A stretch of DNA of 64,000 bases from Nocardioides marmoribigeumensis (GTDB lineage Bacteria > Actinomycetota > Actinomycetes > Propionibacteriales > Nocardioidaceae). Within the stretch, counting starts at the first letter, position 1; the number at the start of each line of letters is the position of its first letter. Below, piece by piece: positions 8,613 to 18,600 of this stretch. The stretch spans positions 2,418,001-2,482,000 of the forward strand of contig NZ_JAVDYG010000001.1 in assembly GCF_031458325.1 (NCBI RefSeq), written 5' to 3'. The notes beneath the pieces are model-generated. The model saw only the letters and a program-made list of their open reading frames with translations. It had not been told where the DNA came from and did not search any database. The position numbers and the translations under genes are program-made.

Positions 8613-10520
8613 ATGACCGGCACCCCTCCCTCCCCCCGTGCGGCGCTCGACGAGCTGCTGGGGTGCGAGGCCTGGGCGGTCGTCCGGGTCAAGGACGCAG
8701 CGACGGTCACGTTGGTCGGGGGGCCGAGGAGCGAGGTGGGCTCGCTGCTCGAGGTCCCCCTCGAGCAGGGCGTCCCCGCCGAGGGCAAGCGCTTCGACCG
8801 GCTGCTCGCCGTGCCGTTCCGCCAGGTCCGCGAGCGCGGGTTCGTCGCCCACGACGACGGCGCGCCCCTCACGGTCGTCGACGTGCAGGTCGAGCACGAG
8901 GTCCCCTACGCCGACCTGCTCGCCGCCCTGCCCGACGTACCCGTCACCTTCGCCGACCGCGGTGCCTTCGAGACCAGCGACGAGGACTACGCCGACGTCG
9001 TGCGCACGATCATCGACGAGGAGATCGGCAACGGCGAGGGCGCCAACCTCGTGGTCGGCCGGCACTACCGCGCCCAGCTGGAGCAGTGGGGCCCCGACCA
9101 GGCGCTGACGGTCCTGCGGCGGCTGCTCGAGCGCGAGCGCGGCGCCTACTGGACCTACTGCTTCTCCACCGGCGACCGCTTCCTCGTCGGCGCCAGCCCG
9201 GAGCGTCACGTGTCGGTGCACGGGGGCGACGTGCGGATGAACCCGATCTCCGGCACCTTCCGTCTGCGCGGGGTCCCCGAGGCCGAGCGCAAGGCGCGGC
9301 TGCTGGAGTTCCTGGCCGACGAGAAGGAGATCTACGAGCTCTTCATGGTCGTCGACGAGGAGCTCAAGATGATGTGCGACGTCTGCAACGAGGGCGGCCA
9401 GGTGCTCGGCCCGTTCCTCAAGCCGATGACGCACCTGGTCCACACGGAGTACCTCCTCGCCGGCCGCACCAGCCGCGACGTGCGCGAGGTCCTCCGCGAC
9501 ACGATGTACGCCGCGACCGTCACCGGCGCTCCCGTCGAGAACGCCTGCCGGCTGATCGCGCAGTACGAGACCGAAGGGCGCGGCTACTACGGCGCCGCCC
9601 TCGCGCTGCTGGGCCGCGACGCGAGCGGTGCCCAGACCGCCGACAGCCCGATCGTCATCCGCACCGCCGACGTCAGCCTCGACGGGCGGCTCAAGGTCAC
9701 CGCCGGTGCGACGCTCGTGCGCGACTCCGACCCGGCGTACGAGGTGGCCGAGACGTGGGCCAAGGCAGGCGGCATCCTGACCGCCTTCGGCCTCACCGAC
9801 GCGCCCGCCGAGCCGGTCACCGGTGTCGCCGAGCTGACGCAGGACGAGGACGTCATCGTCGCGCTCGGGTCGCGCAACCAGCGGCTGAGCCGGTTCTGGC
9901 TGACCGACCAGGGCGGGGCCGCCCCCGTGCCGGAGCTCAAGGGCAAGCGGGCGGCGATCCTCGAGGGCGAGGACGACTTCGTCAACATGCTCGTGCACGT
10001 GCTCGAGGTGCTCGGGATGAGCGCGGTCGTCGTACCCCACGAGGAGGCGACGCCCGAGCGGTTCGAGGGCCTCGACCTCGTGGTCGTCGGCCCCGGCCCG
10101 GGCGACCCCCGCGACGGCGACCACCCCAAGATCGCGGCGTTCCGCCGGGTGGTCGACGGGCTGCTGGCCTCGCGGAGCCCGTTCCTCGCGGTGTGCCTGG
10201 GTCACCAGGTGCTCTGCGACCGGCTGGGGATCCCCCTTGCCTACAAGGACATCGTCTTCCAGGGCACGCAGTCGCGGGTCTCGCTCGACCCCGTGCTGCC
10301 GGACCGCGAGGAGGTGGTCGGCTTCTACAACACCTTCGTCGGCCGCCCCGACGGTCCGTTGCCCGAGGGGGTCACGGTCGCCGCCGACCCGGCCACCGGA
10401 GACGTGCACATGCTGCGGGGTCCGCACTACCGCGGGATGCAGTTCCACGCCGAGTCGATCCTCACCGAGGACGGCTTCGCCCTCGTCCGCGACCTCGTCG
10501 TCGACCTCGTGCTCCGGTGA
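8613..10520 (+). CDS. PhzE-like anthranilate synthase family protein (chorismate-binding plus amidotransferase fusion)
   Basis: 635 aa. Residues 1-430 are a chorismate-utilising domain; the segments MNPISGTFR and TVTGAPVENACRLI match the PhzE pattern rather than the PIAGT/SGAPK patterns of TrpE. Residues 440-635 are a class I glutamine amidotransferase with nucleophile Cys near 528 (AVCLGHQ) and the His-Glu pair in FHAES near 612. The family makes anthranilate or 2-amino-2-deoxyisochorismate from chorismate and glutamine. It is the first gene of an operon with pabA (13 bp gap) and pabB. No phenazine genes are near, so the product and purpose are open. Confidence 0.85.
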   Translation: MTGTPPSPRAALDELLGCEAWAVVRVKDAATVTLVGGPRSEVGSLLEVPLEQGVPAEGKRFDRLLAVPFRQVRERGFVAHDDGAPLTVVDVQVEHEVPYADLLAALPDVPVTFADRGAFETSDEDYADVVRTIIDEEIGNGEGANLVVGRHYRAQLEQWGPDQALTVLRRLLERERGAYWTYCFSTGDRFLVGASPERHVSVHGGDVRMNPISGTFRLRGVPEAERKARLLEFLADEKEIYELFMVVDEELKMMCDVCNEGGQVLGPFLKPMTHLVHTEYLLAGRTSRDVREVLRDTMYAATVTGAPVENACRLIAQYETEGRGYYGAALALLGRDASGAQTADSPIVIRTADVSLDGRLKVTAGATLVRDSDPAYEVAETWAKAGGILTAFGLTDAPAEPVTGVAELTQDEDVIVALGSRNQRLSRFWLTDQGGAAPVPELKGKRAAILEGEDDFVNMLVHVLEVLGMSAVVVPHEEATPERFEGLDLVVVGPGPGDPRDGDHPKIAAFRRVVDGLLASRSPFLAVCLGHQVLCDRLGIPLAYKDIVFQGTQSRVSLDPVLPDREEVVGFYNTFVGRPDGPLPEGVTVAADPATGDVHMLRGPHYRGMQFHAESILTEDGFALVRDLVVDLVLR

Positions 10521-10533
10521 TCGAGCCGGTGCG

Positions 10534-11130
10534 GTGAGCGAGCCCGGGCGAGGTCCCCGTGTCGTGGTGGTCGACCACCATGACTCCTACACCTGGAACC
10601 TCGTCCACCTGGTCGCCGAGGTGACCGGCTCCCTGCCGGTCGTCGTCGAGCACGACCAGGTCGGCGCCGCCGACCTCGACGGGTTCACCCACGTCGTCCT
10701 CTCGCCCGGGCCCGGCAGCCCCGACGTCCCCGCGGACTTCCGGGTCGGCCGCGACCTCCTGCTCGCCGCGCGCACGCCCGTGCTCGGCGTCTGCCTCGGC
10801 CTGCAGGGCCTGGTCTCGGCGTACGGCGGCCGCGTCGCCCAGGTGCCGCCCGCCCACGGCGTGGTCGCCCGGGTGGAGCACGACGGGACCGGGGTGTTCG
10901 CGGGGCTGCCCTCACCGTTCGACGCGGTGCGCTACCACTCCCTCGCGGCCGTCGAGGTGCCCGACTGCCTGCGCGTCAACGCCTGGGTCGGCGAGGGAGA
11001 GGACCGGATCGTCATGGGCGTCGAGCACCGCGACCTCCCGCTGGCCGGCGTCCAGTTCCACCCCGAGTCGGTCCTCTCCCACCACGGCGCCCCCCTCCTC
11101 GCGAACTTCCTGGGGGTCGGTCGACCGTGA
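10534..11130 (+). CDS. pabA: Aminodeoxychorismate synthase glutamine amidotransferase subunit
   Basis: 198 aa class I amidotransferase. Nucleophile Cys87 lies in GVCLGLQ, and His/Glu are in FHPES near residue 178. It supplies ammonia from glutamine to PabB for p-aminobenzoate and folate synthesis; in some species the same subunit also serves anthranilate synthase. GTG at 10534 was chosen because it begins the conserved VVVDHHDSYTWNL core with a short lead. The stop overlaps the pabB start by 4 bp (GTGA). Confidence 0.9.
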   Translation: MSEPGRGPRVVVVDHHDSYTWNLVHLVAEVTGSLPVVVEHDQVGAADLDGFTHVVLSPGPGSPDVPADFRVGRDLLLAARTPVLGVCLGLQGLVSAYGGRVAQVPPAHGVVARVEHDGTGVFAGLPSPFDAVRYHSLAAVEVPDCLRVNAWVGEGEDRIVMGVEHRDLPLAGVQFHPESVLSHHGAPLLANFLGVGRP

Positions 11131-12398
11131 CCGAGGTCGGGGAGTTTCGGGTGGCGGCGGGGCGGTCGGACCGGATGTTCTGGCTCGACGGCGGGGGGGC
11201 GACCCCGTGGTCGGGGACGCGGTCGGTGATCGGGACGCTCGACGAGGACGACGTGTCGCTGACCTTCCACGCCGGGCGTCGGGAGGTACGCCGGCACGGG
11301 GCCGGCCCGAGCGAGGTGGTCGGCGACGACGTGTTCACGGCCCTCGAGGAGCACCTGGACGCCGACCGGGCCTCCGGGGAGGACGTGAGCTGGGTCGGCT
11401 ACCTCGGCTACGCCTGCCGCACCGACCTCCCCGGCCGGCCCTCGGACGACCCGGCGGTGCCGGACGCGGTGTGGATGCGCTGCCGCTCGCCGCGGGTGCT
11501 CGAGGGGCACCCGACCCGCGCGCACCCCGCCGCCCCGACCAGCGCGGACGAGCCGGTGCCCGAGTGGTACGCCGCGGCGTTCGCGGAGGTGCAGCGCCAG
11601 CTCCACCTCGGCAACTCCTACGAGGTCAACCTGACCTGTCGCGAGAGCGCGGTGTCCGCGCGCGACCCGGTCGCGACGTACCTCCGGCTGCGCGAGACCG
11701 ACCCGGCGCCGTACTCCGGCTACCTCCAGCACCGCGGCGTCCACCTGCTCAGCTCGAGCCCGGAGCGCTTCGCCACGGTCAACCGCCAGCGGGTGGTCGA
11801 GGCCCGGCCGATCAAGGGGACGACGCCGCGCGGCGCCGACGAGACCGATGACGCCCGGCTCCGCGAGCACCTGGCGAGCGACCCGAAGTTCCGCGCGGAG
11901 AACCTGATGATCGTCGACCTGCTCCGCAACGACGTCGGCATGGTGAGCGCACCGGGGACGGTCGCGGTGCCCGAGCTGATGCAGGTCGAGTCCTACCGCT
12001 CGGTGCACCAGCTGGTCTCCACCGTGCAGGGCCGGCTGCGCGACGAGGTCTCGACCGTGCAGGCGCTGCGCGCGATCTTCCCGGCGGGGTCGATGACCGG
12101 GGCGCCCAAGCTGCGCACGATGGAGGTGATCGACGCCGTCGAGCAGACCCCGCGCGGGGTGTACGCCGGCGCGTTCGGCTGGCTGGCCCCCGACGGCCGG
12201 GCGGACCTCGCCGTGGTGATCAGGTCGCTCGTCGCGCGGCCGGAGGGTGACCGCTGGCGCTACGCCTGGGGCACCGGGGGAGGCATCACGGTGCAGAGCG
12301 ACGTGCGTGAGGAGTGGGAGGAGACCCGGTGGAAGGCCGCCCGGATCCGGGCGGCCCTCCAGGGTCCCGCCCGGCCGCAAGGGGGGGATGCGGCCTGA
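11127..12398 (+). CDS. pabB: Aminodeoxychorismate synthase component I
   Basis: 423 aa. The chorismate-binding core carries PIKGT near residues 227-231; this Lys is the covalent nucleophile typical of PabB, where TrpE has Ala. SMTGAPK and the terminal WGTGGGITVQSD segment are also readable. Together with PabA it makes 4-amino-4-deoxychorismate. No pabC lyase is visible nearby. The N-terminus (first 90 residues) is shorter than in enteric PabB. The frame ends about 100 bp before the convergent htrA gene. Confidence 0.9.
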   Translation: MTEVGEFRVAAGRSDRMFWLDGGGATPWSGTRSVIGTLDEDDVSLTFHAGRREVRRHGAGPSEVVGDDVFTALEEHLDADRASGEDVSWVGYLGYACRTDLPGRPSDDPAVPDAVWMRCRSPRVLEGHPTRAHPAAPTSADEPVPEWYAAAFAEVQRQLHLGNSYEVNLTCRESAVSARDPVATYLRLRETDPAPYSGYLQHRGVHLLSSSPERFATVNRQRVVEARPIKGTTPRGADETDDARLREHLASDPKFRAENLMIVDLLRNDVGMVSAPGTVAVPELMQVESYRSVHQLVSTVQGRLRDEVSTVQALRAIFPAGSMTGAPKLRTMEVIDAVEQTPRGVYAGAFGWLAPDGRADLAVVIRSLVARPEGDRWRYAWGTGGGITVQSDVREEWEETRWKAARIRAALQGPARPQGGDAA

Positions 12399-12497
12399 CA
12401 GGTCTCTGGGGCGTCAGGGCCCGGTCCGAGTGCGCGGGGGCGACGCACGCGTCACTCTAGCGGTTGCGGACCCGCCGGCCGGTATCCCCCGATCGTG

Positions 12498-14045
12498 TCA
12501 GCTGGTGGTGCTGGCGACGTCGCTGTCGAGGGTGGCGTCGAGGGTCTGCGTCTTGCCGTCGCGCAGGATCGTCAGCGTGACCTTGTCGCCGGGCCGGTAG
12601 CCGCGGATCGTCGCCACCAGGGACTCGCTGCTGCTGATCGGCTCGTCGTCGACCTTGGTCACGACGTCGCCGGCCTCGAGCCCCGCCTTGTCGCCGGCCG
12701 ACCCCGGGGTGACCTGCTCGACGCCCGCCCCGGTGATGAGGCCGTTGTCGGTGGGGTCGGTGCTGCTGCCCTTGTCGGAGACCGTGATGCCCAGTCGGGC
12801 GTGGGTCGGGCTCTGGCCGTTGCGCAGCTGGTCGACGACCGGGAGCACCTTGCTGATCGGGATCGCGAAGCCGAGGCCGATCGAGCCACCCTCGCCACCG
12901 ATGTCGGAGGAGGAGCGGATCGAGGAGTTGATGCCCACGACCTGGCCGGCGAGGTTGACCAGCGGACCACCGGAGTTGCCGGGGTTGATCGCGGCGTCGG
13001 TCTGGATCGCGGGGTAGGTGGTGGACTCGTTGGCGCCGCCGTCGCCGCCCACGGAGACCGGACGGTTGAGCGCCGAGACGATGCCCGAGGTGACGGTGGC
13101 CTGGAGGCCGAACGGCGAGCCGATCGCGACGACCCCCTCACCCACGTCGAGCTTGTCGGAGTCGCCGAGCTTGGCGGGGGTGAGGCCGGCGACGCCGTCG
13201 ACCTTGATGACGGCGAGGTCGGTGACCGGGTCGTCGCCGACGAGCTTGGCGGGCGCGGTGGTGCCGTCGTTGAAGCTGACCGTCATGCGGCCGCCGTTCT
13301 TGGCGATCTCGGTGACGTGGTTGTTGGTGAGGATCTCGCCGGCGCTGCTCAGGATGATCCCGGAGCCGGACCCGGCGCCCTGGCTGCCGGAGACGTTGAT
13401 CTTGACCACGCTGGGCAGCACCTTGGCCGCGACCGCCTCGGCCGACCCGGCCGCGGCGGGCAGGTCGGTGCTGTCGGTGCGGCTGTCGTCGTCGCTGGTC
13501 GTGCGGGTGGTGACCGTCGCGGTCGGGGCGCTCAGCGAGCCGGTCGGGCTCTGGTCGCCGTTGGCCGCGGTGTACGCCGCCGCACCGACCACGCCGCCCG
13601 CGCTGCCGAGCAGGAGGGCACCGACGAGGACCCCCGCGGCGCGGTTGCGGCCACGGGTGCGCTCCTGCCGGGTCACGTGGGCCGGGTCGGACGGCTCGTC
13701 CGGGCGGAAGGTGAAGGGGCCGAACGCCGAGGTGTGCTCGGCCGGCGGGGGCGGGAGCACCGGGGGCGCCGGTGCGGTCGCCGGCCCGGTGGAGCCCGCG
13801 GGGTCGTAGGAATGGGCGGAGGGAGCCTCCCAGCCGGCCTGGGACCCGGCGGAGGCCCCCTCCTGCGACGCGGCCCGTCCCTCGCGGTGCCACGTCCCGG
13901 CCGGAGGCACGGCAGCAGTCTGCTCGGTGCCGTCCGGTGCGGAGGGGTCGTAGCGGTGCAGCCGCTCGTCGGGGTCCGGGGTCTGGGGGTCCCGGTGGGT
14001 CTCGTCCGACGTGGGCTGGGGGTCGCGAGGGTCGTGGTCGGTCAT
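12498..14045 (-). CDS. pepD: Membrane-anchored HtrA/PepD-type serine protease with PDZ domain
   Basis: 515 aa. Residues 1-130 are a Pro/Asp/Gly-rich cytoplasmic tail; one transmembrane helix (AAGVLVGALLLGSAGG, about 135-155) anchors the protein, leaving the rest outside. The trypsin-like domain shows the triad His in LTNNHV, Asp in TDLAVIKV and Ser in GNSGGPL. A PDZ domain covers roughly 395-500. Such proteases degrade misfolded envelope proteins. The 5' end overlaps the kinase gene by 4 bp. The order regulator-kinase-protease matches mprA-mprB-pepD of Mycobacterium, so it is probably an output of this two-component system. Confidence 0.9.
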   Translation of the reverse strand: MTDHDPRDPQPTSDETHRDPQTPDPDERLHRYDPSAPDGTEQTAAVPPAGTWHREGRAASQEGASAGSQAGWEAPSAHSYDPAGSTGPATAPAPPVLPPPPAEHTSAFGPFTFRPDEPSDPAHVTRQERTRGRNRAAGVLVGALLLGSAGGVVGAAAYTAANGDQSPTGSLSAPTATVTTRTTSDDDSRTDSTDLPAAAGSAEAVAAKVLPSVVKINVSGSQGAGSGSGIILSSAGEILTNNHVTEIAKNGGRMTVSFNDGTTAPAKLVGDDPVTDLAVIKVDGVAGLTPAKLGDSDKLDVGEGVVAIGSPFGLQATVTSGIVSALNRPVSVGGDGGANESTTYPAIQTDAAINPGNSGGPLVNLAGQVVGINSSIRSSSDIGGEGGSIGLGFAIPISKVLPVVDQLRNGQSPTHARLGITVSDKGSSTDPTDNGLITGAGVEQVTPGSAGDKAGLEAGDVVTKVDDEPISSSESLVATIRGYRPGDKVTLTILRDGKTQTLDATLDSDVASTTS

Positions 14046-15562
14046 GACTCCATCGTGTGGTCGGTTGCTGAAGTGTCACTGAGAGCGTGCTGCGTCGGCG
14101 CTGTCGGTGTTCTGAGAGCTTTCTGTGCCCGGCGGAGGGGGCCGTGGCCGGGGGTGGAGCCGACCTCGGACTGGTCGGGGCGACCGGGGACGAAGAACCT
14201 GAACGCGGCGCCGCCGCCGGGGGCGGACCCGGCGTGCACGCGGCCGCCGTGGGACTGCGCGACCTTGGCGACGATGGCCAGCCCGAGGCCCGACCCGGGC
14301 ATGGTGCGGGCGTCGGCCGAGCGGTAGAAGCGCTCGAACACGTGCTCCACGTCCTCGGGCGCGATGCCGCGGCCCTGGTCGAGCACCTCGAGGGTGCCCG
14401 CGCGCAGCCGCACGGTCACGGTGCCGAGCGGCGGGCTCCACTTCGCCGCGTTGTCGAGCAGGTTGGTGACCGCCCGCTCCAGCCCGTGCCCGTCGCCGAC
14501 CACCCACCACGGGTCGAGGTCGACGTCGAACTCCAGCGAGCTGGCGCGCCGGCGCACCCGGTCGACCGCCCGCTCGACGACCTCGGCCAGGTCGACGCGG
14601 TCGTAGACCTCCGTGGGCCGCTGCTCACGGGCCAGCTCGGTGAGGTCGCCGATGAGCTGGGTCAGCTCGTCGATCTGGAAGCGCAGGTCGCCCATCAGCT
14701 CGCGCCGCGACTCGGCGCTGAGCGAGCCCCGGCGGGACGGGTCGTCGGCCTGGCTGAGCAGGTCGAGGTTGGTCCGCAGCGCGGTCAGGGGCGTCCGCAG
14801 CTCGTGCCCCGCGTCGGCGACGAGCTGGGACTGGCGGGTGCGCGAGGCCTCGAGCGCGGCGAGCATCGAGTTGAAGGCCACGGCCAGCCGCGCCACCTCG
14901 TCCTGGCCCTCGACCTCGATCGGCGCGAGCCGCTCGGTGCGGGCGATGTCCTCGACGGCCCCGGTCAGCCGGCGCACCGGGCGCAGCCCGTTGCGCGCCA
15001 CCAGCCATCCCAGCATCCCGGCCAGCGCGATGCCGAGCAGCCCGAAGACGGTGAGGACGGCACCGACCTTGCCCAACGCGTCGTACGTCGGCCGGAGCGA
15101 CTGCGCGAGGATCAGTGCGGTGCCCGGGTCGTTGCCGGGGACCGCGGCGACGCGGTAGCGGCCGTCCGAGGTGCGGATGGTGCGCTGGGAGAGCGTGGAC
15201 TGCCCCCGCGCGACGGCCAGCTCGGGACGGCCGAGCTCGATCGTCGCGTCGTCGGTCGACTGGCTGTTGATCACCTGGTTGGCCTCGGTGAGGACGGCGA
15301 CCTTGATGTCGCCGGCGCCCAGCGCCCACGCGGGCACGCGCCGGGCGGTCAGCGCGGAGAGCGTGTTGGTGCTCGCCGCCGCGGTGGCCCGCTGCTCGAG
15401 CGAGGCGTCGAGGGAGGCGTAGAGCTGGTGCCGGATCACGGCGTACGCCGCGAGGGAGCCGAAGACGACCGACAGCGTCACCGCGAGGGTCGCCAGGAGG
15501 CTGACCCTGCTGGCCAGCGTGCCGCGGAACCGCACGGGCTGCACGGGCGGGAGGCCCCTCAC
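14042..15562 (-). CDS. mprB: Sensor histidine kinase, MprB-like
   Basis: 506 aa. Transmembrane helix 1 is at about 20-45, an extracytoplasmic sensor domain of about 115 residues follows, then helix 2 ([23 protein letters not shown]) near 165-190 and a HAMP linker. The phospho-accepting His is in [10 protein letters not shown] box (NLLDNAAKW), G1 (DQGRGI) and G2 (GSGLGLAI) of the ATPase domain are clear. GTG at 15562 overlaps the response-regulator stop (GTGA). Synteny with an HtrA protease suggests envelope-stress sensing. The C-terminal 55 residues after the ATPase domain are low complexity. Confidence 0.9.
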   Translation of the reverse strand: MRGLPPVQPVRFRGTLASRVSLLATLAVTLSVVFGSLAAYAVIRHQLYASLDASLEQRATAAASTNTLSALTARRVPAWALGAGDIKVAVLTEANQVINSQSTDDATIELGRPELAVARGQSTLSQRTIRTSDGRYRVAAVPGNDPGTALILAQSLRPTYDALGKVGAVLTVFGLLGIALAGMLGWLVARNGLRPVRRLTGAVEDIARTERLAPIEVEGQDEVARLAVAFNSMLAALEASRTRQSQLVADAGHELRTPLTALRTNLDLLSQADDPSRRGSLSAESRRELMGDLRFQIDELTQLIGDLTELAREQRPTEVYDRVDLAEVVERAVDRVRRRASSLEFDVDLDPWWVVGDGHGLERAVTNLLDNAAKWSPPLGTVTVRLRAGTLEVLDQGRGIAPEDVEHVFERFYRSADARTMPGSGLGLAIVAKVAQSHGGRVHAGSAPGGGAAFRFFVPGRPDQSEVGSTPGHGPLRRAQKALRTPTAPTQHALSDTSATDHTMES

Positions 15563-16302
15563 GCCTCGCGGAGGACGTAGCCGACGCCGCGGACCGTGTG
15601 GATGAGCCGGGGCTCGCCCTCGGCCTCGGTCTTGCGGCGCAGATAGCCGACGTAGACCTCGAGGGAGTTGGCGGTCGTCGGGAAGTCGTAGCCCCAGACC
15701 TCCTCGAGGATGAAGGACCGGTCGAGCACGCGGCGGGGGCGGCGCAGGAACATCTCGAGCAGCGCGAACTCGGTGCGGGTCAGCTCGATCAGGCGGTCAC
15801 CGCGGGTCACCTCGCGGGTGGCCGGGTTGAGCGTGAGGTCGGAGAAGCGCAGCTCCTCGGCCGCGAGGTCGTCGTCGTCGTGCTCCGCTCCGTGGCGGCG
15901 CAGCAGGGCGCGCAGGCGGGCCAGGAGCTCCTCGAGGGCGAACGGCTTGGTGAGGTAGTCGTCGGCGCCGGCGTCGAGGCCGTCGACCCGGTCCCCGACG
16001 GAGTCCAGGGCCGTCAGCACGATGATCGGCAGGTCGTTGCCGGCCGAGCGCAGGGCCTTGGTGGTCTCGATGCCGTCGAGCCGCGGCATCATCACGTCCA
16101 TCACCACCACGTCGGGTGCGGACCGCGCGATGCCGGCGAGGGCCTCCGCGCCGTCGGTCGCGGTGGCGACCTCGTAGCCGTTGAACTCCAACGAGCGCCG
16201 CAGCGAGTCGCGCACCGCCCGGTCGTCGTCGACCACCAGGACGCGCGGCCTGGCGCCGTCGGGGGTCGGCTGGGCGGCGGGCTCGGGCGGGCGGGACGTC
16301 AC
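15559..16302 (-). CDS. mprA: OmpR-family response regulator, MprA-like
   Basis: 247 aa. Receiver domain with VLVVDDD, phospho-acceptor Asp in [10 protein letters not shown], Thr in IIVLTA and Lys in YLTKPF; winged-helix DNA-binding domain at the C-terminus ([34 protein letters not shown]). It is the first gene of the regulator-kinase-protease operon. GTG at 16302 is the only plausible start before the receiver; GGGAGG abuts it directly, too close for a normal ribosome-binding site, which fits leaderless translation. It is divergent from the secreted-protein gene at 16424. Confidence 0.9.
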   Translation of the reverse strand: MTSRPPEPAAQPTPDGARPRVLVVDDDRAVRDSLRRSLEFNGYEVATATDGAEALAGIARSAPDVVVMDVMMPRLDGIETTKALRSAGNDLPIIVLTALDSVGDRVDGLDAGADDYLTKPFALEELLARLRALLRRHGAEHDDDDLAAEELRFSDLTLNPATREVTRGDRLIELTRTEFALLEMFLRRPRRVLDRSFILEEVWGYDFPTTANSLEVYVGYLRRKTEAEGEPRLIHTVRGVGYVLREA

Positions 16303-16308
16303 CCTCCC

Positions 16309-16314
16309 ACTTTT
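16309..16314 (-). promoter_or_regulatory. Possible -10 box of the mprAB-pepD operon
   Basis: AAAAGT on the minus strand, 6 nt before the GTG at 16302. It is a weak hexamer match, but the spacing equals that of the other start-proximal boxes in this window. Confidence 0.3.
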
Positions 16315-16423
16315 GCACCTCGCCCTGAGTTTTCGGTGATGGAGGTCGTCGAGATCGCTGAGCGGCCCACCGAGCCGTGACGATCGGCCCTCCTCGGAGG
16401 CCCCGCAGGTGCAGGATTGCGCC

Positions 16424-17686
16424 ATGCGTTCGCGGAGCCTGCTGGCGACCCTGTCCCTCGTGTCCGGCGGCCTCGCCGCGCTGGTCGTGACCACGGCGCC
16501 CACCTCGAGCGCCTCCGCGACGCTCGAGCAGCGCTGGTGCGCCGGCCCGGGCACCGCGCGCCCGTGCGTGATGTCGTTCCGCCACAACGGGGTGGACACC
16601 AGCCCCGCCGACACCTTCCGGGTCCGGCTCAACACCCCTCAGGCGCTCGACGGCGGTCACTACGTCAACTGGGCGGTCGTGCGCGCCAACGGCGTCTCCG
16701 ACCTGCCTCCGGGTGACACGTGGTCGGTCACGATCGACACCGGGACCCTCGCGCCCCGCTACACCGAGGGCTACTCCGGTGACACCTGGGTGGAGCGCAC
16801 GGTCAACGGGGACGGGACCTACCGGGTGACGATCAGCGGGCGGTCGGTCCGGACGGCGGAGGGCTGCACCGACGTGTGGCCGCCGGTCTGCCAGGACCCC
16901 GCTCCCAGGTCGACCGTGGGCGGCGCGTTCAACGGCGAGGTGTGGGACCTCGAGGGGGAGGGCGGTGCGGCCTCGTGGCGCAACGGCTACGACCGCTCGC
17001 AGAACGTCGACGGCGTCAACGACCCCGACTTCGCGCCCACCTCCGGCGGCGGTTACCGCTTCTCGACCGAGACCTACAACTCCGCGACGTACGACGACGA
17101 CGGCGACCCGGCCACGGCCCCGGTCGTCTTCACCGGCGAGCTCAGGTTCCGGCTGCCCTACGGCCTGATGCAGAAGCGGTTCGGGGTGCCCGACCCCGAC
17201 ACCCTCCCCCTGAGCAGCCTGACCGGGTCGACGTCCGGGTCCGGCGACGCCAACCCATGGACCATCACCAGGAACGCGGCCGGCAAGTACTTCCTCGCCG
17301 AGGTCACCGGGATCACCTACCCCGACACGGTCTCCGCCCGGGCCCTCGCCCGCGGTGCCTCCCGGACCCAGGTGCGCACCCTGCAGGTCGAGCGGGGCCG
17401 CATCACGCCGTACGCCCCGAGGAACGTGAGCGCGAGGCGCGTCGCCGCGCACCGGGGCCGCGTGGCCTACTCCGCCGCCCGCGCCCGGGGTGCACGACCG
17501 ACGGGCTACACCGTCCGGTGCGTCGTCGTGCGCGGCACCCACGTGGTCGCGGTCAACGACGCCGCCAGCCCGACGGCCGTGACCGGGCTCCGGTCGAGGA
17601 GGGCCTACGACTGCCGCGTCCGCGCCCGGTCCAAGGCAGGACCCGGCGCCTGGAGCGTGAAGGTCCGCGTGCGGGCCCGTCCCTGA
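16424..17686 (+). CDS. Secreted protein with C-terminal fibronectin type III-like domain
   Basis: 420 aa. A signal peptide ([20 protein letters not shown], cleavage probably near SSASA at 27-35) leads to an exported protein. The central part (50-330) is rich in Thr, Ser, Tyr and Asp with Cys pairs in CTDVWPPVC, and was not recognised as a named family. The last 85 residues look like an Fn3 domain ([35 protein letters not shown]). It lies divergent from the mprAB-pepD operon with only 121 bp between, so it could belong to the same stress regulon. Function unknown. Confidence 0.75.
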   Translation: MRSRSLLATLSLVSGGLAALVVTTAPTSSASATLEQRWCAGPGTARPCVMSFRHNGVDTSPADTFRVRLNTPQALDGGHYVNWAVVRANGVSDLPPGDTWSVTIDTGTLAPRYTEGYSGDTWVERTVNGDGTYRVTISGRSVRTAEGCTDVWPPVCQDPAPRSTVGGAFNGEVWDLEGEGGAASWRNGYDRSQNVDGVNDPDFAPTSGGGYRFSTETYNSATYDDDGDPATAPVVFTGELRFRLPYGLMQKRFGVPDPDTLPLSSLTGSTSGSGDANPWTITRNAAGKYFLAEVTGITYPDTVSARALARGASRTQVRTLQVERGRITPYAPRNVSARRVAAHRGRVAYSAARARGARPTGYTVRCVVVRGTHVVAVNDAASPTAVTGLRSRRAYDCRVRARSKAGPGAWSVKVRVRARP

Positions 17687-17810
17687 CCGTCTCGCGCCGG
17701 TCCGACCTGTTCACGACGTAGGTCCTGGGATCCCCCACTGAGGGACTCGCCCTCGTCCTGCCGCACTGGTGGGGTGAGGGCACGCATCGTCGTTCTCGGG
17801 GGTCCCGCAC

Positions 17811-18596
17811 ATGCCAGCACGTCTCGTCCGCCCGCTCGGTGTCCTGCTCGTCGTCCTGCTCACGACAGCCGGCGCGATCAGCACCAGTGCGGCCGCGGCC
17901 TCGACCTACGTCGTCACCGCCAAGCCCAACAAGACCAACCTGGTCCTGGGGCAGGCGGTGGTCTTCACCGGCTCGGTGTCGCCACGGGCCTCGGGCAAGA
18001 CGGTGGTCCTGCAGAAGCGCTACCGCACGACCGACGCGTGGACCAACGAGCGCACCGCGACGATCGCGAACGACGGCACGTTCCGCGTGACCGACCGGCC
18101 GTCCTCCCTCAAGCCGCGCTACTACCGCGTCCGCAAGCCGGCCTCCTCCACCATCGGCGCGGGCGTCAGCCCGACGTCCAAGGTGCTGATCTACAAGTGG
18201 CACTACCTCACCGACCTCTCGTCGGTCGACGACAACGACATGGACACCGAAGTCACCGTGACGATCAACGGCGACGCCTATCGGAAGTCGATGTACGCCG
18301 ACTGGCTCTACCTCGATGGCGACGCCTCGTTCATCGAGTGGAATCTCAGCCGCAAGTGCTCGCGAATGGTCGGCACCTTCGGCCTGTCCGACGACAGCGA
18401 AACCGGGAGCCGCGCCAACATTGAGGTGTCCGGCGACGGCAACACGCTGTACTCCCGCGACTTCGACCTGGGCGTGTCCGAGAGGCGCACGCTGGCCGTC
18501 GGCAACGTGCTCCGCGTCCGGTTCGAGTTCACTGCCCTCGCCTACCCGGACGTCTATCCAGCGGTCGGGTCGGCACGCGTCCTCTGCCGGTTCTGA
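17811..18596 (+). CDS. Secreted protein with NPCBM/NEW2-like carbohydrate-binding domain
   Basis: 261 aa. The signal peptide runs over residues 1-32 (cleavage near SAAAAS). Residues 33-125 form an Ig-like beta domain (VVTAKPNKTNLVLGQAVVF). Residues 135-261 resemble the NPCBM/NEW2 module: WLYLDGDASFIEWNLS, FGLSDDSETGS, VSGDGNTLYSR, and a closing VGSARVLC. Such modules bind glycans, usually attached to glycosidases, but no catalytic domain is present. The stop lies 4 bp from the convergent phosphatase stop. A role in binding wall or extracellular polysaccharide is an inference. Confidence 0.75.
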   Translation: MPARLVRPLGVLLVVLLTTAGAISTSAAAASTYVVTAKPNKTNLVLGQAVVFTGSVSPRASGKTVVLQKRYRTTDAWTNERTATIANDGTFRVTDRPSSLKPRYYRVRKPASSTIGAGVSPTSKVLIYKWHYLTDLSSVDDNDMDTEVTVTINGDAYRKSMYADWLYLDGDASFIEWNLSRKCSRMVGTFGLSDDSETGSRANIEVSGDGNTLYSRDFDLGVSERRTLAVGNVLRVRFEFTALAYPDVYPAVGSARVLCRF

Positions 18597-18600
18597 CCCG

